From Bin55 sp963664665 (lineage in GTDB: Bacteria; Pseudomonadota; Gammaproteobacteria; Pseudomonadales; Azotimanducaceae), in NCBI GenBank assembly GCA_963664665.2, contig CAXXMH010000002.1:62001-126000 (forward strand): DNA of 64,000 nt. Direction: 5' to 3'. Both the position numbers and the translations under genes were made by a program. Positions 8,830 through 16,261 of the stretch are shown here, one piece after another; positions within the stretch are counted from its first letter, which is position 1; every line of letters begins with the position of its first letter. The notes below the pieces were generated by a model, which ran no database searches, was not told where the DNA came from, and was given only the letters and a program-made list of their open reading frames with translations.

Positions 8830-9275
8830 AAGCTTCCACGTGCTTTAACCGGGTCGAGTAACGACCAATCGCCTTGCTCGACCTCATTTCCGATCGGGAA
8901 CGGCGCTCGCGCGTCCATACCTAACGATTTGAGTACGTCATCGTTGCGGTAGTAACACTGTAGGAGTACTGCGCTCAGCGCACGTAGTGCCTGAGCTTCG
9001 AGATGCTGAATTTCGGTAAATACTTGCCAACGCGAATCCAGATCGAGATCTTCAAATCGGGTCCTCGCTTGATCGTTCAGCCGTGTGAGGAATTCTTCTA
9101 ACGTCGTCGAAGCGTCGTCGTGCAGGCTGCGAATCACGTCATTGACGATGTCATCTGTACCGGCGCTCGGTGTCTTGTATTCCCCGTTAGCAGGAATCAT
9201 CGTATCCAGAAGCGCCGCCAATGTAACGCGTAATTGAGGGTCGAAACGATCAGCTGCAATCAGTGAGTCGGTCAT
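8814..9275 (-). CDS. Gluconate 2-dehydrogenase subunit 3-like protein
   Basis: Small accessory subunit (153 residues) of the family that accompanies membrane-associated GMC dehydrogenases such as gluconate 2-dehydrogenase. The family pattern is visible: LAALLDTMIPANGEY near the N terminus, an acidic helical middle, and the C-terminal YYRNDDVLKSLG segment ending near YREV. No clear Tat signal is present, whereas many family members carry one. AGGAG precedes the ATG, and the gene starts 10 bases after the GMC gene, so the two form a complex-encoding operon. It converges on the SDR gene with stop regions overlapping by 16 bases. Confidence 0.78.
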   Translation of the reverse strand: MTDSLIAADRFDPQLRVTLAALLDTMIPANGEYKTPSAGTDDIVNDVIRSLHDDASTTLEEFLTRLNDQARTRFEDLDLDSRWQVFTEIQHLEAQALRALSAVLLQCYYRNDDVLKSLGMDARAPFPIGNEVEQGDWSLLDPVKARGSFYREV

Positions 9276-9285
9276 TGAACTGCTC

Positions 9286-10893
9286 CTAGTCGAACAAGGT
9301 TGCGAGGCGTTTCTTCATCGAATCAGCCACGTAGAGTGCTAACGCACCGATGGTGCGAGTTGGATTGACCCCTGAACTGGTCACGAAAAGGCTGCCGTCG
9401 ACGATGAAGAGGTTCCTAACATCGTGACTACGTCCCCATTCATTGACGACAGATCGTTCTGGATCCGTCCCCATTCGAGCGGTACCCATAAGGTGCCATC
9501 CGCCTCCAGCAATAGGTGCTTCCGAGATGATGTCGTGTGCACCTGCGGCTTTCAAAACTTCAGTGGCGCGCTCGACGGAGAAATCAAGCATCTTTCGAGA
9601 GTTTTCGCTTAGCGTGTAGTCAATCTTGGGACATGGGATGCCGTCCGAATCAACCAGTTCGTCATCGATCGTGACGGTGTTCGTCTCTTCAGGTAGGTCC
9701 TCACAGATGGCAACCATTCCTGTCATCCGATCAACCATTCCACGATAGTGGTGATGATGCTCTTTCCCCCATGGAATGCGTCCCGAAAAAACGCCCGTGT
9801 AAGCCGTAGATACAGGACCGCGTCCGCGGTTAATTTCGTAGGTGAAACCACGCACGTGGCCTCGACTCAGATCAGTCTCGTAGAACTCTTGACTCCAAAT
9901 GCACACACCCGGACCGCGCGGTCCATCAAGCGGTTGATCAAAGATGCCTTGAATAGACGCGTACGGGTGGAACATGAGATTCTTCCCGACCAATCCACTT
10001 CTGTTGGCAAGGCCGTTCGGAAATCGACCAGAAGTCGAGTTGAGCAAAACGCGTGGCGTACCGACGCCATTGCATGCGAGGATGACAACCTCAGCCGGTT
10101 GAAAGTGCTCAACCCCTTCTTCATCGAAGTACACCACACCGGTCGCCATGTCATTTTCGTCCGCGATAATCTGGCTGACACGTGCGCGCGTACGCAACTC
10201 GACGCCGGCGCGAACCGCGTGGGGCCAATAGGTGACATCGGTACTCGCCTTTGCCCCTTGTGCACAACCGCTCGTACACGCGCTCAGATTGATGCACTGT
10301 GCGCGACCGTCGTATGGCTCGGTAGCGACCGCGGCGTCTGATGGCCACCAGTGCCATCCCATCTCGTTAAAACCTTTCCCTAGAGTCTGTCCCGCTTTCC
10401 CAAGTGGCACGGGTTTCATGAGCTCAAGTTTTGGAGGGTACGCGGGGTCTCCAGCGAGTCCACTCACGCCCATCATTCGATCGTTTTCGTCGTAGTAAGG
10501 TTCTAACGTTTCATAGTCGATGGGCCAATCATCCGCGACGCCATCAAGGGTTCGCACTCGAAAGTCCGATGGATGAAAACGAGGGAAGTGAGCGTTGTAA
10601 AGGATCGTTCCGCCTCCAACACCATTGAAATTGGCAATAGCGATCGGTGAGTTGCGTTCGTTGATCGGGTAGTCGGTGTCGCGCGCGCGACGATTTGGAC
10701 TGATACTAAATTCCGTGAAATGACGAGTCTCCCAATCCCGTGTGGTGCTTGGGTACTCGTTGGGCTTGGTCCATTCACCTTGTTCAAGGCATAGGATCCT
10801 CATCCGTGTATCAGCGAGGCTCCATGCTACTGCCGCACCGGAAGCGCCCGAGCCAATAATGACAACGTCAACGCGCTCTTCGTGGTTGTTCAA
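9286..10893 (-). CDS. GMC-family flavoprotein dehydrogenase (large subunit)
   Basis: FAD-dependent alcohol or sugar dehydrogenase of the glucose-methanol-choline family, 535 residues. The dinucleotide-binding motif VVIIGSGASGAAVAW lies at about residues 9-23, GGGTILYNAHFPRF about 80 residues on, and the C-terminal active-site block is HLMGTARMG followed by VTSSGVNPTRTIGALA, with the catalytic histidine/asparagine region intact. It resembles the gluconate/sorbitol dehydrogenase branch that works with a small subunit and a cytochrome. The small subunit follows immediately, but no cytochrome c gene is present here. It is transcribed divergently from the small exported protein gene at 11071. Confidence 0.88.
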   Translation of the reverse strand: MNNHEERVDVVIIGSGASGAAVAWSLADTRMRILCLEQGEWTKPNEYPSTTRDWETRHFTEFSISPNRRARDTDYPINERNSPIAIANFNGVGGGTILYNAHFPRFHPSDFRVRTLDGVADDWPIDYETLEPYYDENDRMMGVSGLAGDPAYPPKLELMKPVPLGKAGQTLGKGFNEMGWHWWPSDAAVATEPYDGRAQCINLSACTSGCAQGAKASTDVTYWPHAVRAGVELRTRARVSQIIADENDMATGVVYFDEEGVEHFQPAEVVILACNGVGTPRVLLNSTSGRFPNGLANRSGLVGKNLMFHPYASIQGIFDQPLDGPRGPGVCIWSQEFYETDLSRGHVRGFTYEINRGRGPVSTAYTGVFSGRIPWGKEHHHHYRGMVDRMTGMVAICEDLPEETNTVTIDDELVDSDGIPCPKIDYTLSENSRKMLDFSVERATEVLKAAGAHDIISEAPIAGGGWHLMGTARMGTDPERSVVNEWGRSHDVRNLFIVDGSLFVTSSGVNPTRTIGALALYVADSMKKRLATLFD

Positions 10894-11011
10894 ATATCAG
10901 TCCTCGGCGCTTCGTCTAGTCGGATTTTAGGTCCACGAAAGGATGATCTTTTGCGACAGATTTGAAATATGTAGCTGAAATTACACGGGTTCTGATTGGT
11001 CTAACGCAACA

Positions 11012-11041
11012 GTGAGCGACTATCGACTAACGGTCGTTCAC
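11012..11041. promoter_or_regulatory. Inverted repeat in the GMC / small exported protein spacer
   Basis: Arms GTGAGCGAC and GTCGTTCAC pair at 8 of 9 positions across a 12-base gap, 30 bp in all. It lies in the divergent spacer 30 bases before the ATG at 11071 and about 120 bases before the GMC start. A dimeric regulator site is the simplest reading. Confidence 0.4.
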
Positions 11042-11070
11042 GAATACAGATCCGAATCCGAGGTATAACG

Positions 11071-11358
11071 ATGGCACGGAACCGAGTGTGGCAACCACAA
11101 GTTCTTCTCTCACTGATCGGAGCGCTGATTCTGGGGTTTTTCCTTTTGAATGTGCAAGCGCACGACGACTCTGACGACAACGGAGATTCCGATGAACACA
11201 GTTCACGATGGGTATTCGAGTGTGACGATCGTGTAAACGGTTGTTCGGAAGGCGGGTTGCTGTATCCCACTGATGACGGACCCGATGGAGACGTCTACTT
11301 TATCGCTCATTACGGTGACACTGGAAACGTGTACGCGCGCCGGGTGCGATTCGAGTAG
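11071..11358 (+). CDS. Small exported protein of unknown function
   Basis: I do not recognise this 95-residue protein. It has a short basic N terminus and a hydrophobic stretch (about residues 10-29) ending in VQAHD, which fits a Sec signal peptide cleaved after the alanine. The mature part is about 65 residues, very acidic at first (runs of D and E), then carries two cysteines in ECDDRVNGC that could form a disulfide or hold a metal, and ends in a short beta-like stretch. GAGG precedes the ATG at a good distance. It stands alone between the GMC gene and the TauD operon. Confidence 0.6.
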   Translation: MARNRVWQPQVLLSLIGALILGFFLLNVQAHDDSDDNGDSDEHSSRWVFECDDRVNGCSEGGLLYPTDDGPDGDVYFIAHYGDTGNVYARRVRFE

Positions 11359-11380
11359 AACGTTTTCAAGAACTCGCGCT

Positions 11381-11397
11381 ATCGGCGGCACGCCGAT
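11381..11397 (+). terminator. Hairpin after the small exported protein gene
   Basis: ATCGGCG, loop GCA, CGCCGAT: a perfect GC-rich 7-bp stem 22 bases after the stop codon. The following bases (GTGCATTTA) are not a real T-run, so termination by this hairpin alone is uncertain. Confidence 0.35.
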
Positions 11398-11521
11398 GTG
11401 CATTTACCGTCGGAAAGACATTCGTCGATGAGTTAACGACCGCACGCTCATTGTCTAGTCACTCGGTGTCTGCACAATTTGCAACTCTCTAGCATTGAGT
11501 ACGAGATCAAAGGAAGGTCGA

Positions 11522-12340
11522 ATGTCCTTAGCACCAGCCATCGAACGCATGACAGGTACCCTTGGCGCAGAAGTCCAAAACGTGGACCTTAGTTCAGTCG
11601 AGGATGAGTCGGTTTATGAATGGTTGAATGCGCAGTTGGTTGAACATAAGGTCCTGTTCTTTCGCAATCAGAATCTCACGAGTGATCAACACATCGCTTT
11701 TGGCGAACACTTCGGTGAAGTGTTGGACGTCCATCCGTGGTCTCCTCGTAAGGATGGTTATAGCAAAGTGATGGTGCTTCGAGGTGCCGCGCCGAAGTGG
11801 CACTCGGACGAAACGTGGCGAGAGGTAACACCGTTAGGATCCATCTTGTATTGCCGAGTTTCGCCAAATTACGGTGGCGACACTGTTTTCTCTGATATGG
11901 AGCTGGCGTACGAGAACTTGCCGCAGGAAATGAAAACGAAGCTGGACAAACTCAATGCGGTACATGACCACATTGTTCATCGACGGGGCATGATTCGTCG
12001 CGGCGTACCAGCGGAACGCATCGAGAAGTTTCGTCAGGAATGGCCGGAGGCGACACATCCAGTGGTTCGAACTCACCCAGTGAGTGGTCGCAAGTCACTT
12101 TTCGTAAACATTGACTTCACGGCGAGAATTGAGGGTGTTGACGAAGAAGAATCGTCTGAGCTACTTAGATGGATCTGTCGACTTGCTGACACACCTGCCT
12201 ATCAGTGCAGATTCCGTTGGCAACCTAATTCGATAGCATTTTGGGACAATCGATCCGTACAACATTGCGGGGTACCTGATTACGGCGATCAAGAGCGCTT
12301 AATGGAACGAGTGACCGTTGCAGGAAGTAAGCCGTTCTAG
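11522..12340 (+). CDS. TauD/TfdA-family Fe(II)/2-oxoglutarate dioxygenase
   Basis: Non-haem iron oxygenase (272 residues) coupling decarboxylation of 2-oxoglutarate to hydroxylation of a substrate. The iron-binding HxD motif lies in WHSDETW, the 2-oxoglutarate threonine region is in the following GGDTVFSDM block, and the distal histidine and arginine lie in SVQHCGV and the C-terminal RLMERV. It begins MSLAPAIERMTGTLGAEV, typical of the family N terminus. The ATG at 11522 is favoured over an upstream TTG because AAGGAAGG lies just before it. First gene of a five-gene operon ending at 14889; the PhyH gene follows after two bases. Confidence 0.88.
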   Translation: MSLAPAIERMTGTLGAEVQNVDLSSVEDESVYEWLNAQLVEHKVLFFRNQNLTSDQHIAFGEHFGEVLDVHPWSPRKDGYSKVMVLRGAAPKWHSDETWREVTPLGSILYCRVSPNYGGDTVFSDMELAYENLPQEMKTKLDKLNAVHDHIVHRRGMIRRGVPAERIEKFRQEWPEATHPVVRTHPVSGRKSLFVNIDFTARIEGVDEEESSELLRWICRLADTPAYQCRFRWQPNSIAFWDNRSVQHCGVPDYGDQERLMERVTVAGSKPF

Positions 12341-12342
12341 GG

Positions 12343-13152
12343 ATGCGTGATGGATTTACGCCAGAGGAGATCGATAGTTATCGAGATCTAGGCTTTCTGC
12401 ACGTTACCGCATTTCTAGATCAATCCGAGTTAGTCCGGTGGCAGAACGTCATAACCACTGCGGTTGAAGACCGAATCGGTCATCAGCTGCGTGGACAACC
12501 AGCGGGGCATCGGGAGAATCCGTATTCAAATGTGTTTCTACAGTTAATGTTGCTGTCGCGGACACACGATGAAGTACGCAAGCTCATGCTAGACGCGAAG
12601 CTAGGTGAACTAGCAGCGACCTTAGCAGGAGTGGATCACATTCACATCTGGCATGATCAGGCGTTAATTAAGGAACCATTGGCTAACGCCACCGCATTTC
12701 ACCGAGACGTACCTTTCTGGAGTTTCGATAGTTCGCAGGCAATTAGCGTCTGGATTGCGTTGGACGACGCGACGGTCGAGAATGGATGTTTGTACGTGTT
12801 ACCACGATCTCAGCGACTCACAGACTTCAAGCAAGCGCCGATCGGCGTGAATATGGGTGATCTAGTTAGTCGTTATCCTGCACTGGCAGGGATCGAGCCG
12901 GTCCCCGTTCCTGCGAATGCTGGCGATGCGATCTACATCGACGGCATGGTTGCTCACGGTGCGGGTTCTAACATGACATCATCGTACCGACGGGCAATGA
13001 CGTGTGCCTATATGCCTCATGGAGTCAAGTTCAACGGCAAGAAGAACATCTTGTCGGACCAATACATGGCTTCACTGAAGATTGGAGACGTGCTGGACAA
13101 TGAGGCGGAATTGCCTACGGTCTTCGAACACTCGATCGTGCCTAGCGCTTAA
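12343..13152 (+). CDS. Phytanoyl-CoA dioxygenase (PhyH) family protein
   Basis: Second Fe(II)/2-oxoglutarate oxygenase of the operon, 269 residues, PhyH type. The metal motif HxD is seen in FHRDVPFW, the conserved GCLYVLPRSQ segment follows, and the distal histidine lies in MVAHGAGSN with the 2-oxoglutarate-binding arginine in YRRAM. It starts two bases after the TauD stop. Family members hydroxylate acyl-CoAs, alcohols or secondary metabolites; the substrate is not predictable here. Together with TauD it implies two oxygenation steps before the hydratase and SDR reactions encoded next. Confidence 0.87.
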   Translation: MRDGFTPEEIDSYRDLGFLHVTAFLDQSELVRWQNVITTAVEDRIGHQLRGQPAGHRENPYSNVFLQLMLLSRTHDEVRKLMLDAKLGELAATLAGVDHIHIWHDQALIKEPLANATAFHRDVPFWSFDSSQAISVWIALDDATVENGCLYVLPRSQRLTDFKQAPIGVNMGDLVSRYPALAGIEPVPVPANAGDAIYIDGMVAHGAGSNMTSSYRRAMTCAYMPHGVKFNGKKNILSDQYMASLKIGDVLDNEAELPTVFEHSIVPSA

Positions 13153-13195
13153 TTTCTGTTCGGAGCGTTCTTAGATAATTTCGCGCTCCACTTAG

Positions 13196-13663
13196 ATGCC
13201 AAAAGCAGGTTTTTTTTTGGACGACGACATCCAAGCTATGCGCGATCAGTTTCTCAATCGCGATTTCGACGAAGTGAATCTTGAGATTGATGGCACGCGC
13301 TTTGCCGAATACGCGAAAGCATGTGGCGAATTGGACCAGAAATTCACCGATCCAGATCACGAGGATTTTCAGGCACCACCGACATTTGTCGCGACCTTAG
13401 TGGGTCGCCGCAATCTACCGGAGGACTTCCCGCAATTGAATGGGGTTGGTATGGATGCGGGTAAGGCGGTTGAATGGATCGCACCGATTCGTGCCAACAC
13501 GACGCTAACCGGCAAATCGCATCTACATGACATCTATACCAAGACAGGTCGTTCAGGGCGTATGGTTTTTCTTGTCACGCGCATGGAATTGTTCTCTGAA
13601 GATGGCACACATGTTGCGAATGCTGATACACGCACTGTCATAAGGGAGCGACCCAGTGGCTGA
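13196..13663 (+). CDS. MaoC-type dehydratase, N-terminal-domain (FAS1-like) family
   Basis: Single hot-dog-fold protein (155 residues) matching the MaoC N-terminal dehydratase family. The segments DPDHEDFQAPPTFVATLVG and the GKSHLHDIYTKTGRSGRMVFLV strand region are characteristic. Such domains usually lack the catalytic His/Asp and pair with a catalytic MaoC partner, which is the next gene. A run of nine T bases lies at codons 5-8 (glycine-phenylalanine-phenylalanine-leucine), a potential slippage site. The ribosome site before ATG 13196 is poor, so translation may depend on the preceding gene. It overlaps the next gene by 8 bases. Confidence 0.75.
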   Translation: MPKAGFFLDDDIQAMRDQFLNRDFDEVNLEIDGTRFAEYAKACGELDQKFTDPDHEDFQAPPTFVATLVGRRNLPEDFPQLNGVGMDAGKAVEWIAPIRANTTLTGKSHLHDIYTKTGRSGRMVFLVTRMELFSEDGTHVANADTRTVIRERPSG

Positions 13664-14075
13664 TCAAGTTTCAAAGATCTCAGAGGTCGAATTTGGCATC
13701 GAGTTGCCCGCGTTCGATCCTGATACGAGTCTCGCCAATGTTCGGCGATTCGGCGAACACGTCGGATGGGGTGGTGGTCGATTTACCGATCACGAGGTGG
13801 CGCGGAAAGAAGGATTTCCTGGTGCGATTATTCCTGGCGTAATGAGCCAAGGCTTTCTGGGCGCGATGATCCATCGTTGGGCGCCGTCAGCTCAGATTAA
13901 GATCATTGATACGATCTTTCGCGCGCCGGTTCTCGTCGACCAGCCTCATACGATCACGGGAGTTGTGACCAACATCGAAGAAGACCTTAACCAGGTTGAG
14001 ATCGATATCACAATCACCAATGAAGCGAATGAAACGAGGGTACAAGGTACCGCGACCATTGAACTACCCGCATGA
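13656..14075 (+). CDS. MaoC-like enoyl-CoA hydratase/dehydratase
   Basis: Hot-dog-fold hydratase, 139 residues, with the catalytic MaoC pattern FTDHEVARKEGFPGAIIPGV (hydratase motif with D and H, followed by the conserved G/P turn) and a typical beta-rich C-terminal half. The GTG start at 13656 has GGGAG upstream and lies inside the previous gene. Together with the preceding MaoC-N protein it probably forms a heteromeric hydratase, as known for MaoC pairs in steroid and branched acyl-CoA catabolism. The substrate is unknown. The SDR gene follows seven bases later. Confidence 0.8.
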   Translation: MADQVSKISEVEFGIELPAFDPDTSLANVRRFGEHVGWGGGRFTDHEVARKEGFPGAIIPGVMSQGFLGAMIHRWAPSAQIKIIDTIFRAPVLVDQPHTITGVVTNIEEDLNQVEIDITITNEANETRVQGTATIELPA

Positions 14076-14082
14076 GTGATTC

Positions 14083-14889
14083 ATGACGGGCAAACTTGAA
14101 GGCAAGGTCGCTTATATCTCGGGCGGCACAAGCGGAATCGGCGCTGCGACCGCAGAACTGTTTGCGAGAGAAGGCGCTCAAGTCGTCATTACCGGTCGTT
14201 CGACGGAGAAAGGCTCAAACCTCGCAGATGCGCTTGGCGACCGGGTTGTTTATCAATATGCCGATGTGAGTGTTGAAGAGGACATCAAGCGGACGATCGA
14301 TTACACCATGAGTACTCACGGTCGGTTAGATGTACTCTTTAACAACGCGGGTGGGCCGACAGTCGGCGAGGTCGCTGACATTACGAGTGAGCAGATCGAT
14401 TACGGTGTCAAGCTTCTATTAAGCAGTGTCATGCTCACGACCCGTCACGCGGTCAAGCCGATGATTAGAAGCGGTGGTGGATCCGTTATTAACAACTCAA
14501 GTGTTGCTGGGATACGGTATCGACAGGGCAATATCCTTTATTCTGTGTTGAAGGCGGCAGTCACCCACTACACCAAGATGGCGGGTGTTGAACTCGGACC
14601 TCACAAGATCCGTGTTAATGCGATCTCACCTGGAGCGATCGCAACGCCGATATTCTGGGGTGGGTCGGCAAGAGCGAATACGCTTGCGGACGAAGAGAAC
14701 GAGCGTAAGATGAAAAAGCTGCAAGGGAATCTTGCGCGTGCGACACCCATGCCACGAAGTGGACTTGCTATGGATATAGCGGAAGCAGCGTTGTTCTTAG
14801 CTAGCGATGCCGGAAGCTACGTGAACTGTCACGACTTGGTCGTGGACGGTGGCCGCACTTCGATGTTCTTTGAACCACCGGCGGGTTAA
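14083..14889 (+). CDS. Short-chain dehydrogenase/reductase (SDR)
   Basis: NAD(P)-dependent SDR of 268 residues, last gene of the TauD operon. The cofactor loop is SGGTSGIGAATAE, followed by NNAGG, catalytic serine in INNSSVAGI, YSVLK (YxxxK) and DLVVDGG near the C terminus. The GRSTEKG segment after beta-2 (arginine) hints at NADP preference, an inference. An insertion around residues 190-220 with several charged residues is typical of substrate-loop SDRs. It would oxidise the hydroxyl made by the oxygenases or the hydratase pair. The TnpB element begins about 27 bases after its stop. Confidence 0.88.
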   Translation: MTGKLEGKVAYISGGTSGIGAATAELFAREGAQVVITGRSTEKGSNLADALGDRVVYQYADVSVEEDIKRTIDYTMSTHGRLDVLFNNAGGPTVGEVADITSEQIDYGVKLLLSSVMLTTRHAVKPMIRSGGGSVINNSSVAGIRYRQGNILYSVLKAAVTHYTKMAGVELGPHKIRVNAISPGAIATPIFWGGSARANTLADEENERKMKKLQGNLARATPMPRSGLAMDIAEAALFLASDAGSYVNCHDLVVDGGRTSMFFEPPAG

Positions 14890-14987
14890 AACGACGACCG
14901 CAAATCGCTAATTCTTTGAATTATGTACCAAACTTTACACGGACTTATTAATGTACAGATAGTCAGTTTTCTTCATATGATTTCCCG

Positions 14988-16244
14988 ATGGCAACCACCT
15001 ATCGGAACGTCACGTATCGACTGCTGCCAGTCACGCGCAGCACAGGCAAGCAGCTGGAGGATCTAGCCTCGAGCTGTCGCTGGGTCTGGAATTACTTCCT
15101 CGCCAAGAATCGGGCCGATTATCAGTTTGACCAATGTTTTGAGGACACGTACGGCATCAAACCAACCCCGCCTCAAAATCCCACAAGTTACTTTTCACTC
15201 GGGAAGGCGTTCACGCAGCTGCGTCGTGAATTGCCTTGGCTCCAAGCGCATTCATTTGACATCATCCGCTATACCCTGAAATACCAAGCGGACGCATGGC
15301 AACGCTACTTCAACGAGCCCACGTCTGGGCGACCACGCTTCAAAAGTCGCGAGGCATACCGGGACGGCTTTACGATCCCGGACAAAGTTCGCATTCAGTC
15401 GAGTTCGCTATACATCCCGAAAATCGGTTGGTGCAAGCTCCGTCGTAAAGCGGGTAATCCCTATCCAGATGGCAAGCCGAAACAGGCGCGTGTGTTCAGA
15501 CGCCATGGCAAGTGGTTTGCCGTGATCGCGTATGACATCGTAGCACCTGAACAAGTCGATGACGGACGCGTGATCGGGGTTGACATGAACGTCGGTCAGG
15601 TGGCGACCAGCAACCACGAGTTGATCTGTAGAGCACGTGATGAGCTCGATCGCGAGCGGTTGCGGTTATTGGCGATCAAGCGGCGGCGTTATCAACGCCA
15701 GGTCGCGCGGCGGCAACTAGGCAGCAATCGACGGCGCAAGGCGAAGCGACGACTCGCTAAAGTCAGCCGGAAAATCGGTAATAAGCGCAATCGGTGGGCG
15801 CATGACACGTCCCGTCATATCTCGGATCAGGCCTATAAAGTGGCTGTCGAAGCGTTGCGCGTCAATCAAATGACGAAATCCGCCAAAGGATCGGTTGCAG
15901 CGCCTGGGCGTCACGTGAAACAGAAGGCTGGCTTGAATCGTGTGATCCTAGATACGGGTTGGGGTCAACTACGCACGATGTTGGCGTACAAGGCCGGCAG
16001 CTTCATCGAGGTGGATCCGCGTTACACCTCACAAACATGCCATGTCTGCGGGCATGTCGATCCGAAAAGTCGACGAACGCAGGCGGAATTCAAGTGTGTC
16101 CAATGCGGACACGAGTCAAACGCAGATATCAATGCTGCATTGAACATTAAGGCGTCCGCGATTGGCGCATCTGCACGTGGGAGGGTTGAACCGTTGGGTT
16201 ACCCGATGATCCGTGAAATGGGTACTAAAACTGCACATGTCTAG
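14988..16244 (+). CDS. tnpB: TnpB RNA-guided nuclease of IS200/IS605 (IS1341-type) element
   Basis: A 418-residue TnpB, the compact RNA-guided DNA endonuclease ancestral to Cas12. The RuvC catalytic triad is intact: D199 in IGVDMNVG, E288 in VAVEALRV and D380 in NADINAALNI. A four-cysteine zinc ribbon (C351, C354, C370, C373) lies between RuvC II and III, and a very basic helical stretch covers residues 222-270. It starts with the usual N-terminal hot region (ATTYRNVTYRLLPV). No tnpA accompanies it, so movement would need a transposase in trans. The guide (omega) RNA is expected to overlap the gene's 3' end and run into the right flank. ATG 14988 has no strong ribosome site. Confidence 0.92.
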   Translation: MATTYRNVTYRLLPVTRSTGKQLEDLASSCRWVWNYFLAKNRADYQFDQCFEDTYGIKPTPPQNPTSYFSLGKAFTQLRRELPWLQAHSFDIIRYTLKYQADAWQRYFNEPTSGRPRFKSREAYRDGFTIPDKVRIQSSSLYIPKIGWCKLRRKAGNPYPDGKPKQARVFRRHGKWFAVIAYDIVAPEQVDDGRVIGVDMNVGQVATSNHELICRARDELDRERLRLLAIKRRRYQRQVARRQLGSNRRRKAKRRLAKVSRKIGNKRNRWAHDTSRHISDQAYKVAVEALRVNQMTKSAKGSVAAPGRHVKQKAGLNRVILDTGWGQLRTMLAYKAGSFIEVDPRYTSQTCHVCGHVDPKSRRTQAEFKCVQCGHESNADINAALNIKASAIGASARGRVEPLGYPMIREMGTKTAHV

Positions 16245-16252
16245 TTTAGTAC
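16222..16252 (+). other. Right-end hairpin of the TnpB element
   Basis: GTACTAAAACT (16222-16232) pairs with AGTTTAGTAC (16243-16252) with one bulged A, around a 10-base loop. It overlaps the last codons and stop of tnpB. This is where IS200/IS605 elements carry a right-end palindrome and where the 3' part of the omega RNA scaffold lies. Confidence 0.6.
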
Positions 16253-16261
16253 ATAAGTCCC

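Larger units (their letters stand above)
14917..16261 (+). mobile_element. TnpB-only transposable element with inverted ends and flanking 9-bp direct repeats
   Basis: The interval holds one tnpB and no tnpA. The ends carry an imperfect inverted repeat: TTATGTACCAAACT at 14921-14934 and AGTTTAGTACATAA at 16243-16256, matching at 13 of 14. Just outside, CTAATTCTT occurs at 14908-14916 and again at 16262-16270 in direct orientation. The left end also holds a second related motif (GGACTTAT followed by ATGTAC, about 14941-14956). Without the element the convergent SDR and acyl-CoA dehydrogenase genes would be about 27 bases apart. Known IS200/IS605 elements have subterminal hairpins and no target duplication, so the exact boundaries and mechanism are open. 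Confidence 0.7.

Noticed and set aside
10503..10787. Long antisense frames over the GMC dehydrogenase gene
   Set aside because: They follow from the codon bias of the real gene; no domain, start site or independent conservation signal.
14988..16244. A CRISPR-Cas12 locus around the RuvC nuclease
   Set aside because: The protein is TnpB-sized with IS605 features, and no repeat-spacer array or cas gene is present in the window.
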